Shown here in pieces: positions 1 through 6,733 of a DNA stretch of 37,221 nucleotides (position 1 is the first letter of the stretch; each line of letters opens with the position of its first letter). The notes under the pieces are model-generated. The model was not told the origin of the DNA. It was given only the letters and a program-made list of their open reading frames with translations, and searched no databases. Source of the stretch: Marinilabiliaceae bacterium JC017 (GTDB lineage Bacteria; Bacteroidota; Bacteroidia; Bacteroidales; Marinilabiliaceae); contig RHGE01000058.1 in the NCBI GenBank assembly GCA_004296775.1, forward strand, positions 1-37,221. Direction: 5' to 3'. A program made the position numbers and the translations under genes.

Positions 1-1
1 A

Positions 2-136
2 CGTTTTGTCGTAGAAAGAACCAATGCATGGCTTGATGCTTTCAAGGCAATACTTGTGCGTTTTGAAACAAAAAAATCGCATTGGAAAGCTCTAAATATC
101 ATTGCTTTTTGTATTATTCTTCTTAGACAACTTTAA
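2..136 (+). CDS. IS5-family transposase, C-terminal fragment (cut by window edge)
   Basis: The frame is open from base 2 to a TAA at 134-136 and encodes 44 residues. It contains FVVERTNAWLDAFKAILVRF followed by a W and a hydrophobic end LLRQL. The 'R-F-V-V-E-R-T-x-A-W-L' stretch followed by an 'R-F-E' and a hydrophobic tail is the usual end of IS5-group DDE transposases, in which this Glu is the last catalytic residue. The remainder lies upstream of the window, so it is unknown whether the element is intact. A hairpin terminator follows at once. No terminal inverted repeat was identified. Confidence 0.75.
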   Translation, partial: RFVVERTNAWLDAFKAILVRFETKKSHWKALNIIAFCIILLRQL

Positions 137-149
137 ACAACTTCATAAA

Positions 150-180
150 AAAAGCCCTGTCTATATAAACAGGGCTTTTT
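150..180. terminator. Bidirectional terminator between the transposase and the SBP-AlbA_2 gene
   Basis: The stem AAAAGCCCTGT pairs with ACAGGGCTTTT around an 8-base loop. There are A-runs on the left and T-runs on the right, so it can end transcription from both convergent genes. Confidence 0.8.
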
Positions 181-202
181 ATTGATAGATTTATTTGTGC
201 GG

Positions 203-1543
203 TTATTTTTCATCCCAGTTTGAACTGATATATTCATAGGTTTCTTTCATGCTCAGAGGCTGTGATGAGGCAGAAGCCCTGATATAAAACTCTTCTTTGC
301 CATTCTTACCTAAGAATACCGGTGTGTTACATTTCTCTACCGATACAATGCATACATCTTTGTCGTTGATGGAAATGATGTTTATGGTGAGAAAACGGTG
401 GGTGGTTTTACCCAGGTATTGATTGATCAGATTTGTTATTGTAAGCATGAAACCATCACGGTTATTCTTTTTGAGAGTTTGGTAATCTTTTTCTAGTCCC
501 AGCGTGTTACCATCATCATCAACACCGATAAAGAGCATGCCGCCATTGGTGTTCAAAAAGGCAGAAATGGTTTTCACAATTACCTGTTCAAGGGCCTTGT
601 TAGGTTTCTCTTCACGGTAGTCCCACCGAAGAGATGATTTGAATTCGATGTAATCGTTTTCCCCTTTATCGATAATAATCTGCCAGTCGGTCCCGGATTC
701 AAAGGGAGTACCTGTTTTGGCTTTGTTTCTTTGTCTTCTCAGTATAAAATAGAATACGCCACTTGTCACTAAAAGAAGTATTATAAATAAGATGGTCAGT
801 TTAAGTACTGTTTGGTCTTTTTTGAAGATGTTCCAGTTGCCGGCTATATTGGCCAGTTCGTCGTCGGTTATTTGGCTGCTTCCGGCTAAGATTAAGTCCA
901 ACAGCTGTTGATTCCCTTTTTTCACTGCAGGCCTTAATTTATCAGAGATGAGGACGTGGTATTGATAATACCCATCGGGGCCTGAATGACTTTTATAGAT
1001 ACCTCTTGGATTTGGCAGGTCATAGATGAATCCATCAAGTTCCTTGTCTGCCACTTTTTCTTTTAAAGTGTTGAAAGTATCAATGGTGCTTGTTTTTAGT
1101 TCGGGATACTTCTCAGCTATCTGTTGGCTATTCGGATCATTTTTAATTATTACAACCGGAAAGTTAATGTCCGGCAATGATTTGGGTGAATGACCTTTTT
1201 TAAGAAAGAGGGTGGCGTTTACCCGCATGATATTATCACTAAAGCTGAGCACTTGTGAGCGTTCTTCATTATAGAATAGGCCGGCAATAACATCTGCTTC
1301 TCCATTAAGGGTCTTTTTGATACAGTTATTAATGTCTGCCGGAATAAATTGGATAGCTACATTTGATTTTTGTGCCCATAGTTTCCACCAGTCAATGAGG
1401 ATACCAACGGATTCACCATTTTCATTGACCGAAGAATAAGGATGCCGATCATGTGGATGAGTAACTTTTATGGTTTTTGCAGTTATTGTGGTTAGATTAA
1501 TTAAAAAAAGAAGTGTGTACAGTAGGGCAGATCTCTTTTTCAT
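203..1543 (-). CDS. Transmembrane protein: periplasmic solute-binding (SBP_bac_3) domain fused to cytoplasmic AlbA_2/Schlafen-like domain
   Basis: I chose the ATG at 1543 because it gives a compact signal peptide (MKKRSALLYTLLFLINLTTITA). An upstream in-frame ATG at 1588 would add 15 residues. The first ~220 mature residues read as a family-3 solute-binding fold: 'KVTHPHDRHPYSSVNENGES' and 'VGILIDWWKLWA' near the start, then 'GEADVIAGLFYNEERSQVLSFS'-like text typical of amino-acid or ligand receptors. A single membrane segment follows (LTILFIILLLVTSGVFYFIL, about residues 247-267) with a basic RRQRNK stop-transfer. The rest is an AlbA_2 domain: 'YIEFKSSLRWD', 'AFLNTNGGMLFIGVDDDG', 'FYIRASASSQPLS'. 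I infer a one-component sensor: a ligand bound outside, with the nucleic-acid- or nucleotide-related AlbA_2 domain inside. No histidine-kinase or GGDEF domain is present. It converges on the IS5 tail and has no operon partner. Confidence 0.8.
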   Translation of the reverse strand: MKKRSALLYTLLFLINLTTITAKTIKVTHPHDRHPYSSVNENGESVGILIDWWKLWAQKSNVAIQFIPADINNCIKKTLNGEADVIAGLFYNEERSQVLSFSDNIMRVNATLFLKKGHSPKSLPDINFPVVIIKNDPNSQQIAEKYPELKTSTIDTFNTLKEKVADKELDGFIYDLPNPRGIYKSHSGPDGYYQYHVLISDKLRPAVKKGNQQLLDLILAGSSQITDDELANIAGNWNIFKKDQTVLKLTILFIILLLVTSGVFYFILRRQRNKAKTGTPFESGTDWQIIIDKGENDYIEFKSSLRWDYREEKPNKALEQVIVKTISAFLNTNGGMLFIGVDDDGNTLGLEKDYQTLKKNNRDGFMLTITNLINQYLGKTTHRFLTINIISINDKDVCIVSVEKCNTPVFLGKNGKEEFYIRASASSQPLSMKETYEYISSNWDEK

Positions 1544-1588
1544 TAGGTTGCTTATTATTTGATTTGGCTTTTTTATCCTTGGGTTCAT

Positions 1589-1896
1589 TAAAAATGAATT
1601 ACAATCACATCTATAGTGTTAACTTTTTTAAAAGATATGATTCTGTGCGAGCCAACTAAAATATAAAATCCAATGAATAATTTGAGTTTTATTGATGCTT
1701 TTATTTGGGTGAAAAACGTATCTATTTGGGGCACATGCTATAGATTAGTTTGTTTTTTACAGATGATATGCTGCTATTGGATTTATTAATATTTTAGATT
1801 CTTATTGATAAAAAAGAACCGTTGGTCTTACGTGATAGGTCGTTTGCCAAAAAAAAGAAGTTTTTCTTCTATGAAGCGGTGGTGTATATAAACAGA
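1589..1896. other. Intergenic, no gene seen
   Basis: This AT-rich stretch lies upstream of the minus-strand SBP-AlbA_2 gene. No convincing reading frame, RNA gene or repeat was seen. The promoter of that gene must lie here, but no clear TAnnTTTG box was found. Confidence 0.4.
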
Positions 1897-1977
1897 ATGA
1901 ATAATTTTAGAGGCTTAAAAAAAGTTAGTTATCCTATATTAGGCCAGAAGTTGGTTGCTTTTGGAAATTGTTTTTAA
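1897..1977 (+). CDS. Possible 26-residue peptide ahead of a terminator
   Basis: The ATG frame encodes MNNFRGLKKVSYPILGQKLV and then AFGNCF before TAA. A strong hairpin terminator starts 26 bases after the stop, so something here is probably transcribed on the plus strand. It could equally be a non-coding transcript. No homology is recognised and no upstream TAnnTTTG box was found. Confidence 0.2.
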   Translation: MNNFRGLKKVSYPILGQKLVAFGNCF

Positions 1978-2003
1978 TGTTTTAGTTTGATTAAACTTTA
2001 AGT

Positions 2004-2036
2004 CCGGGTACAGGAGGGCAACTGTACCCGGTTTTA
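2004..2036 (+). terminator. Hairpin terminator
   Basis: CCGGGTACA (2004-2012) pairs perfectly with TGTACCCGG (2023-2031) around a 10-base loop, followed by TTTTAGT. Confidence 0.65.
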
Positions 2037-2184
2037 GTAGTAAAAAGAAAAAAGGTGAAGTATGCATATAGAGATCAGAGTCTCACAATATGAAGCCGGA
2101 CAACGGAATCCGGATATATAAAGATTGGTTTTGGGTTAATGATGTTACACTAATCGAATATGATGTGTGATACTGATCTCGAAG

Positions 2185-2216
2185 AAAAGGCTGTTGGTAA
2201 TAAGACAGCCTTTTTT
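2185..2216 (+). terminator. Second hairpin terminator
   Basis: AAAAGGCTGT pairs with ACAGCCTTTT and is followed by further T residues. It lies about 150 bases after the previous terminator. Two smaller hairpins lie between them (GAGAtcagaGTCTC near 2072-2084, and CCGGA...TCCGG near 2097-2114), so a short structured transcript may end here. Confidence 0.6.
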
Positions 2217-2354
2217 AATTATACTCTTTTTTACACTTCAATAGATCCTGGAATAGGTTTTCTGTCTGATCATGGCGATAAAAGCAATCTGATTCAGGGG
2301 GTGATTGATCTGTCCAAACTAGTTGTCATACTTGTGTGGCGGTTTAACTAACTT

Positions 2355-2477
2355 TTATACGCCTCTAAAATCCATTTCATTGTAAAAAGGAACTTGGCGA
2401 TTACTGAAGAAGATCTCCAGTTGTTCACGCTTTTCTGCCATAGCGATTAATAGTTTCGTAATTACCCGAATAATAGT
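2355..2477 (-). pseudogene. C-terminal remnant of an unidentified protein
   Basis: Read on the minus strand, the stop-free stretch gives 'RTIIRVITKLLIAMAEKREQ' and then LEIFFSNRQVPFYNEMDFRGV before a TAA at 2355-2357. The charged/hydrophobic pattern and residue mix look like the end of a real protein. An internal ATG at 2441 would leave only 28 residues. The frame is closed upstream by a stop exactly where repeat R1 copy a begins. I do not recognise the family; a transposase tail is possible. It may be debris of a gene interrupted or replaced by the repeat. Confidence 0.35.
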
Positions 2478-2607
2478 TCGTTAAACTTTTTATAAGTAAT
2501 TGAAGAACAGTTTATGTTTATCCAATAGACAAAGTCATTTTTAATCTAAAAATGAGAGTAATGTAAATCAGTCTAATGTCTATTATCTAAAATCTAACGA
2601 TCTATTG
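2472..2607 (+). repeat. Dispersed intergenic repeat R1, copy a (~135 bp)
   Basis: It begins AATAGTTCGTTAAAC and contains 'AACAGTTTATG', 'CAATAGACAA' and 'ATGTAAATCAGTCTAATGTC'. It ends TCTAAAATCTAACGATCTATT(G). The same ordered blocks recur at 3779-3907, 22511-22637 and 25389-25517, all on the plus strand. Confidence 0.75.
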
Positions 2608-2631
2608 CTGATTTAAGGATGAAGAAATGGA

Positions 2632-2826
2632 TTATTGAGAATCATTTTCATCTGGTTTCGAGTTCTCTTTTGCCTTATGAGGTTGTTCATGGTTACTCTT
2701 TCTGTCATATAATCTGGTGGATTGTTGGCTGAAGACCAGGAAGTAGAAAATGGTTATCAGCTGAGCAATGAAGTAAAAACCGAATAATCGTGAAAGGTAG
2801 TAAGGGCAGAGTATTCGAGCAGGCAC
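2632..2826 (-). CDS. Possible small membrane protein, hypothetical
   Basis: This is a 64-codon frame starting at GTG. It has one hydrophobic segment (LFGFYFIAQLITIFYFLVF) followed by a polar, Lys/Glu-rich tail (NHEQPHKAKENSKPDENDSQ). The arrangement is plausible for a small inner-membrane protein. However, there is no ATG, the start lies only 37 bases from the divergent menA start, and no minus-strand promoter box was found. It may be a chance frame. Confidence 0.3.
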   Translation of the reverse strand: MPARILCPYYLSRLFGFYFIAQLITIFYFLVFSQQSTRLYDRKSNHEQPHKAKENSKPDENDSQ

Positions 2827-2838
2827 GGCAATAATTTA

Positions 2839-2846
2839 TATCTTTG
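2839..2846 (+). promoter_or_regulatory. menA promoter, -7 box
   Basis: TATCTTTG matches the Bacteroidota TAnnTTTG -7 consensus and lies 18 bases before the menA ATG. No good TTG -33 element was seen. Confidence 0.5.
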
Positions 2847-2863
2847 CGGCAAACAAAAAAAGC

Positions 2864-3772
2864 ATGCCTCACACTAAGGATTGGATTATAGCATTCAGAC
2901 TTCGAACATTGCCGTTAGCGTTTTCTTCTATTTTCATGGGTAGTTTTATTGCTGCTTTTCATCATGCATTTCGATGGGATATATTATTGTTGGCGTCGTT
3001 AACTACTCTTTTTCTTCAAATACTCTCCAACCTGGCCAATGATTATGGTGATGCCATGAGTGGTGCAGATCATGAGGGACGATTGGGACCGGAGAGAATG
3101 GTGCAGAGTGGAAAAATAACCCCAAGCCAAATGAAAATAATGATGATGGTCTTTGTGGTGCTATCATTGATTGCCGGCATGGGTCTCATCTATTCTGCTT
3201 TCAGGGGGGTGTTAAGTTTAACCGGGGGACTCTTCTTTTTGATGGGGATAGGAGCAATTGCAGCAGCTATTAAGTATACTGTAGGTCGTAATCCTTTTGG
3301 ATACAGGGGACGTGGAGATATCTATGTGTTTCTGTTTTTCGGATTAGTGGGAGTTTGTGGCACTTATTTTCTCCATACCAACAGTTGGAATTGGGAGGTG
3401 CTGTTACCGGCGGTGAGTGTGGGATTATTAAGTGCGGGTGTGCTTAATGTCAATAATATTCGTGATGAAGAAACAGACCGTGAAACAGGTAAGCGAACCC
3501 TGGTAGTACATCTGGGGGGGAGGATCGCTAGAAATTATCATATAGTGTTAATTGGTGGGGCATTGGTCTCTTTAGTGACGTTTGTTGCTTTACAAAAAAC
3601 CGTCATATGGAGTTGGCTATTTCTTTTGGCGTTGCCACTATTGGTACGTCATGTCAGAGTGGTAGTTTGTAATACAGATCACGATGTGCTGGATCCTGAA
3701 TTAAAGCGGTTGGCTATCTCCACATTATTTATTGTATTATTAACGGGTGCGGGATTGTTACTTTCCATTTAA
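2864..3772 (+). CDS. menA: 1,4-dihydroxy-2-naphthoate polyprenyltransferase (MenA)
   Basis: MenA transfers the polyprenyl chain to 1,4-dihydroxy-2-naphthoate, giving demethylmenaquinone, in the cytoplasmic membrane. The 302-residue length fits. The first Asp-rich prenyl-diphosphate motif of the UbiA superfamily is LANDYGDAMSGAD (about residues 57-69). The second is NNIRDEETDRETGKRTL (about residues 196-212). Several hydrophobic helices lie between and after them, ending LFIVLLTGAGLLLSI. The start MPHTKDWIIAFRLRTLPLAF is standard for MenA. menC follows after a 157-base gap filled by repeat R1 copy b, and menE follows that. The earlier pathway genes (menF, menD, menB) are not in the window. Confidence 0.95.
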   Translation: MPHTKDWIIAFRLRTLPLAFSSIFMGSFIAAFHHAFRWDILLLASLTTLFLQILSNLANDYGDAMSGADHEGRLGPERMVQSGKITPSQMKIMMMVFVVLSLIAGMGLIYSAFRGVLSLTGGLFFLMGIGAIAAAIKYTVGRNPFGYRGRGDIYVFLFFGLVGVCGTYFLHTNSWNWEVLLPAVSVGLLSAGVLNVNNIRDEETDRETGKRTLVVHLGGRIARNYHIVLIGGALVSLVTFVALQKTVIWSWLFLLALPLLVRHVRVVVCNTDHDVLDPELKRLAISTLFIVLLTGAGLLLSI

Positions 3773-3778
3773 AAATTG

Positions 3779-3907
3779 CGTCGTTAAATTTTTGTAATTA
3801 ATTAAATGCAGGTTGTGATTATTTGATAGTCAAAGTTTTTATAGCTTTTAATTGAGACAGATGAAAATCGGTCTCATGTGTATTTTCTAAAACCTAACGA
3901 TCTATTG
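3779..3907 (+). repeat. Dispersed repeat R1, copy b, directly before menC
   Basis: It starts GCGTCGTTAAATTTTTGTAA and contains 'TTTGATAGTCAAAG'. It ends TTTTCTAAAACCTAACGATC(TATTG), 22 bases before the menC ATG. Same block order as copies a, d and e. Confidence 0.75.
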
Positions 3908-3929
3908 TCAAAACTATAGAGAACAAAAC

Positions 3930-4991
3930 ATGCTTAAGGCAGATTTCAAAAAACATACTTTCAGGTTTATAAGACCAGGAGGAACATCCAGAGGCATACT
4001 TACGCAGAAAGAGAGTTGGTACATTCGTATTTGGGATACACGTCAACCTTCTGTTTTGGGTATTGGTGAAGCCTCCATCATTAAAGGGTTGAGTTATGAC
4101 GACAGACCCGATTTCGAGGAGAAGGTAGCTAACGTTTGTGAGAACATAAATGAATTCAGCAGTGATTATCACCATTTGCTTAGAGACTGGCCGGCTATTC
4201 GTTTTGCCCTAGAGGTGGCGTTGTTGGATCTGCAGAATGCCGGGCGAAAGGAATTGTTTCCTTCGGCTTTTGTTAGAGGAGAGGCAGGCATCCGGATTAA
4301 TGGCTTGATTTGGATGGGGACACCTGACTTTATGTTGGAGCAGATCGAAAAGAAGTTGGAGCAGGGATTCAGTTGTGTGAAACTTAAGATCGGGGCCATT
4401 GATTTCGACAAGGAAATGGAGCTGTTGAAATACATCAGGAAGCGGTTTTCAAAAGACACCATTGAATTGCGGGTGGATGCCAATGGCGCTTTTACTCCGG
4501 CTGATGCGATGAGAAAGCTGGATGTGTTGTCAACCTTGGCTATTCACTCCATTGAACAGCCTATCAGAGCCGGGCAGTGGGAGGAGATGCGCCATTTGTG
4601 TCAAAAAACACCGCTACCCATTGCTTTGGATGAGGAGCTGATAGGTGTGAGTGATCAAAAGGAGAAACAGAAACTGTTGGAAACCATCCAGCCCCAATAC
4701 ATTATATTAAAACCGAGTTTGGTAGGTGGGTGCAAGGCCGCCGAAGAATGGATAGCAATAGCAGAACAAAATAATACCGGATGGTGGATCACGTCGGCCC
4801 TTGAAGGGAACATTGGATTAAATGCCCTGGCGCAATGGACCTTTTCTTTGAGTAATTTCATGCCGCAAGGGCTGGGAACCGGTCAACTCTATCATAACAA
4901 TATTAATTCGCCCCTGGAGATCAGAGGGGAGCATCTTTACCATAATGCCGTGGGTAGTTGGCAGGATCCTTTTGAAACGGATCTGGGATGA
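3930..4991 (+). CDS. menC: o-succinylbenzoate synthase (MenC)
   Basis: MenC is an enolase-superfamily enzyme that dehydrates SHCHC to o-succinylbenzoate in menaquinone synthesis. The 353-residue protein shows the expected active-site set: K151-L-K153 in 'CVKLKIG', metal ligands D183 in 'LRVDANGAF', E209 in 'SIEQPI' and D234 in 'ALDEELIG', and the opposite-face lysine K261 in 'YIILKPSLVGG'. The ATG start gives a complete N-terminal capping domain. It lies between menA and menE on the same strand. The gaps to both neighbours (157 and 219 bases) are wide for an operon and hold repeat sequence. Confidence 0.95.
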   Translation: MLKADFKKHTFRFIRPGGTSRGILTQKESWYIRIWDTRQPSVLGIGEASIIKGLSYDDRPDFEEKVANVCENINEFSSDYHHLLRDWPAIRFALEVALLDLQNAGRKELFPSAFVRGEAGIRINGLIWMGTPDFMLEQIEKKLEQGFSCVKLKIGAIDFDKEMELLKYIRKRFSKDTIELRVDANGAFTPADAMRKLDVLSTLAIHSIEQPIRAGQWEEMRHLCQKTPLPIALDEELIGVSDQKEKQKLLETIQPQYIILKPSLVGGCKAAEEWIAIAEQNNTGWWITSALEGNIGLNALAQWTFSLSNFMPQGLGTGQLYHNNINSPLEIRGEHLYHNAVGSWQDPFETDLG

Positions 4992-5033
4992 TGATAGATT
5001 GTTAGATTTTAAATAATAGACATGAGACTGACT
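4992..5033 (-). repeat. Inverted copy of the R1 end module after menC
   Basis: GATTGTTAGATTTTAAATAA followed by TAGACATGAGACTGAC is the reverse complement of the R1 terminal part (GTCAGTCTCATGTCTATTAT... TCTAACAATC). It begins within a few bases of the menC stop. Confidence 0.6.
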
Positions 5034-5210
5034 TGCTTGTGTTTTTCTTGGAGTTTCATAGCAGTTTGTGTTTATGTGCGTTCATGGTGTCAAATAATCA
5101 CAAAAGTTTAAGATGCTATCTTGATGAAACAAGACGTGAAAAAGGATTTTGATATAATACACAATACCAGATTTTAAGGTTTTGTGTTTTGATTCTAAAA
5201 TATCATACGC

Positions 5211-6308
5211 ATGAATGATTCTCTTAATGATCCGGAATTACAAATAAATGATAAGTGCTATAATAAAGAGCAGCTTCATCATTTGATTGCAGAGAAAAAA
5301 AACGTTTCCATACCGGAATGGGAACAATCCATCTTTTCTTTTTTAGAAGAGTGGTTGAATGATGATGAATTTGTTACGGTGAATACTTCTGGTTCAACCG
5401 GTGTCCCTAAATCGATAAAGGTCAGTAAAAGGGCGATGATTGTTTCAGCCCGGAATACCCTGAAGTTTTTTAACCTTACACCCGGCTGTACTGCCTTGCT
5501 TTGTTTATCTGCCAATTATATTGCCGGAAAAATGATGATTGTTAGAGCGCTGGAGGGGAAGCTTAACCTGGTAATCTGTGAACCTGCCGGAGTGCCATTG
5601 GAGAATTTAAAAAGACCGGTTGATTTTGCAGCCATGGTGCCTTTGCAGGTTTATAACCAGTTGGAGATGGATGTGGCCGCGTTTGAAAGAGTAAAAACAG
5701 TCATCGTGGGAGGGGGACGATTATCTGAATCGGTAGATAATCAAATAGCGAATAGGAAGGTGGCATTTTGGGAAACCTATGGGATGACGGAAACGCTTTC
5801 GCATGTGGCATTAAGGAGAATTAACGGAATAGATAAAAAGGATCATTTTACAGCCCTTTTCAATGTCTCTTTTTCGGAAGATGTGAGAGGTTGCCTGGTG
5901 ATTGAAGCTAATGGTGTTACAGTGGAAGCATTAATTACAAATGACCTGGTGGAGTTGATGGATAAACGTCATTTTCGCTTCCTGGGCCGATATGATAATG
6001 TAATTAATACGGGTGGAATAAAAGTTTTTCCCGAGACCATTGAACGAAAATTGGAAAAAGCAAAGGTTAATGAATTGGTCATTGTACCGGTGAAAGATGA
6101 AAAGCTGGGAGAGAAAGTAGTGTTGGTGTTGGAGGGGGAAGAAAATGATTCCATTGGGGAGGTCAGGGAGGCCTTTCGATTACTGGAAAAATATGAGCAG
6201 CCCAAAGAAGTATTATATTGTCCCGATTTTCCCCGTACAGAAACAGGGAAAGTGCATCGGGGAAAATTAGCAAACTGGGCCGAATCTATTTTGATAAAGA
6301 AGAAGTAA
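5211..6308 (+). CDS. menE: o-succinylbenzoate-CoA ligase (MenE)
   Basis: MenE is an acyl-adenylate-forming ligase that makes OSB-CoA from o-succinylbenzoate, ATP and CoA. Motifs in order: the phosphate loop TSGSTGVPK (residues 59-67), ETYGMTET with the adenine and Mg-binding region, GRYDNVINTGGIKVFPETIE (hinge and C-domain start), and the catalytic-lysine motif RTETGKVHRGKL near the C-terminus. At 365 residues it is shorter than the usual ~450-490 because the N-terminal part before the phosphate loop is very short. This is the compact form common in Bacteroidota. It follows menC by 219 bases. Confidence 0.93.
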   Translation: MNDSLNDPELQINDKCYNKEQLHHLIAEKKNVSIPEWEQSIFSFLEEWLNDDEFVTVNTSGSTGVPKSIKVSKRAMIVSARNTLKFFNLTPGCTALLCLSANYIAGKMMIVRALEGKLNLVICEPAGVPLENLKRPVDFAAMVPLQVYNQLEMDVAAFERVKTVIVGGGRLSESVDNQIANRKVAFWETYGMTETLSHVALRRINGIDKKDHFTALFNVSFSEDVRGCLVIEANGVTVEALITNDLVELMDKRHFRFLGRYDNVINTGGIKVFPETIERKLEKAKVNELVIVPVKDEKLGEKVVLVLEGEENDSIGEVREAFRLLEKYEQPKEVLYCPDFPRTETGKVHRGKLANWAESILIKKK

Positions 6309-6470
6309 GTTACGGATTGTAATGAGTCCGGGCTGTACAATTGATTTGAGATAACTAATGTGTTGAGTGGTTTTCACTGCTACTGTTTGCTAAACTTTCT
6401 ATATTTGGGAGCCAAAGAAAAGGGAGGATAGAAAAATATGGTTTGTTAGACTTTTGTAATTGCATGAAAC

Positions 6471-6545
6471 GAACATGTAAATTCAATTTTCACAAGGATG
6501 ATGATTAAAACAAAGAACTCTGAGTTTCTGTGTTCATTAGTCTTG
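6471..6545 (+). repeat. Dispersed repeat R2, divergent single copy
   Basis: 'GTAAATTCAATTTTCACAAG' then 'GATTAAAACAAAGAACTCTG' and 'TTTCTGTGTTCA' align with the 120-bp units at 13726-14058. It lies in the 425-base gap between menE and the GH123-like gene. Confidence 0.55.
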
Positions 6546-6635
6546 CGTCTTGATACTTGAATCTTGATACTAAATTTTAAACGTATGAATGATAGCTTGT
6601 GACTGATTGATGACCAATGTCTTTTGGGATCTGCA

Positions 6636-6692
6636 AATGAGTTGGATGTAAATCAGTCTAAGGTCAATTATCTAAAACCTAACGATCTGTTG
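6636..6692 (+). repeat. R1 end module, copy c, before the GH123-like gene
   Basis: 'GATGTAAATCAGTCTAAGGT' then 'AATTATCTAAAACCTAACGA' and TCTGTTG match the last ~55 bp of R1. It ends 41 bases before the ATG at 6734. The rest of the 6309-6733 gap shows no gene. Confidence 0.65.
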
Positions 6693-6733
6693 ATAAAAGA
6701 AAGATGAGTTATATACCCAAATAAATTAGATTA

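Noticed and set aside
2160-2351. 63-codon plus-strand frame
   Set aside because: It contains a terminator hairpin in its coding sequence and shows no protein-like pattern.
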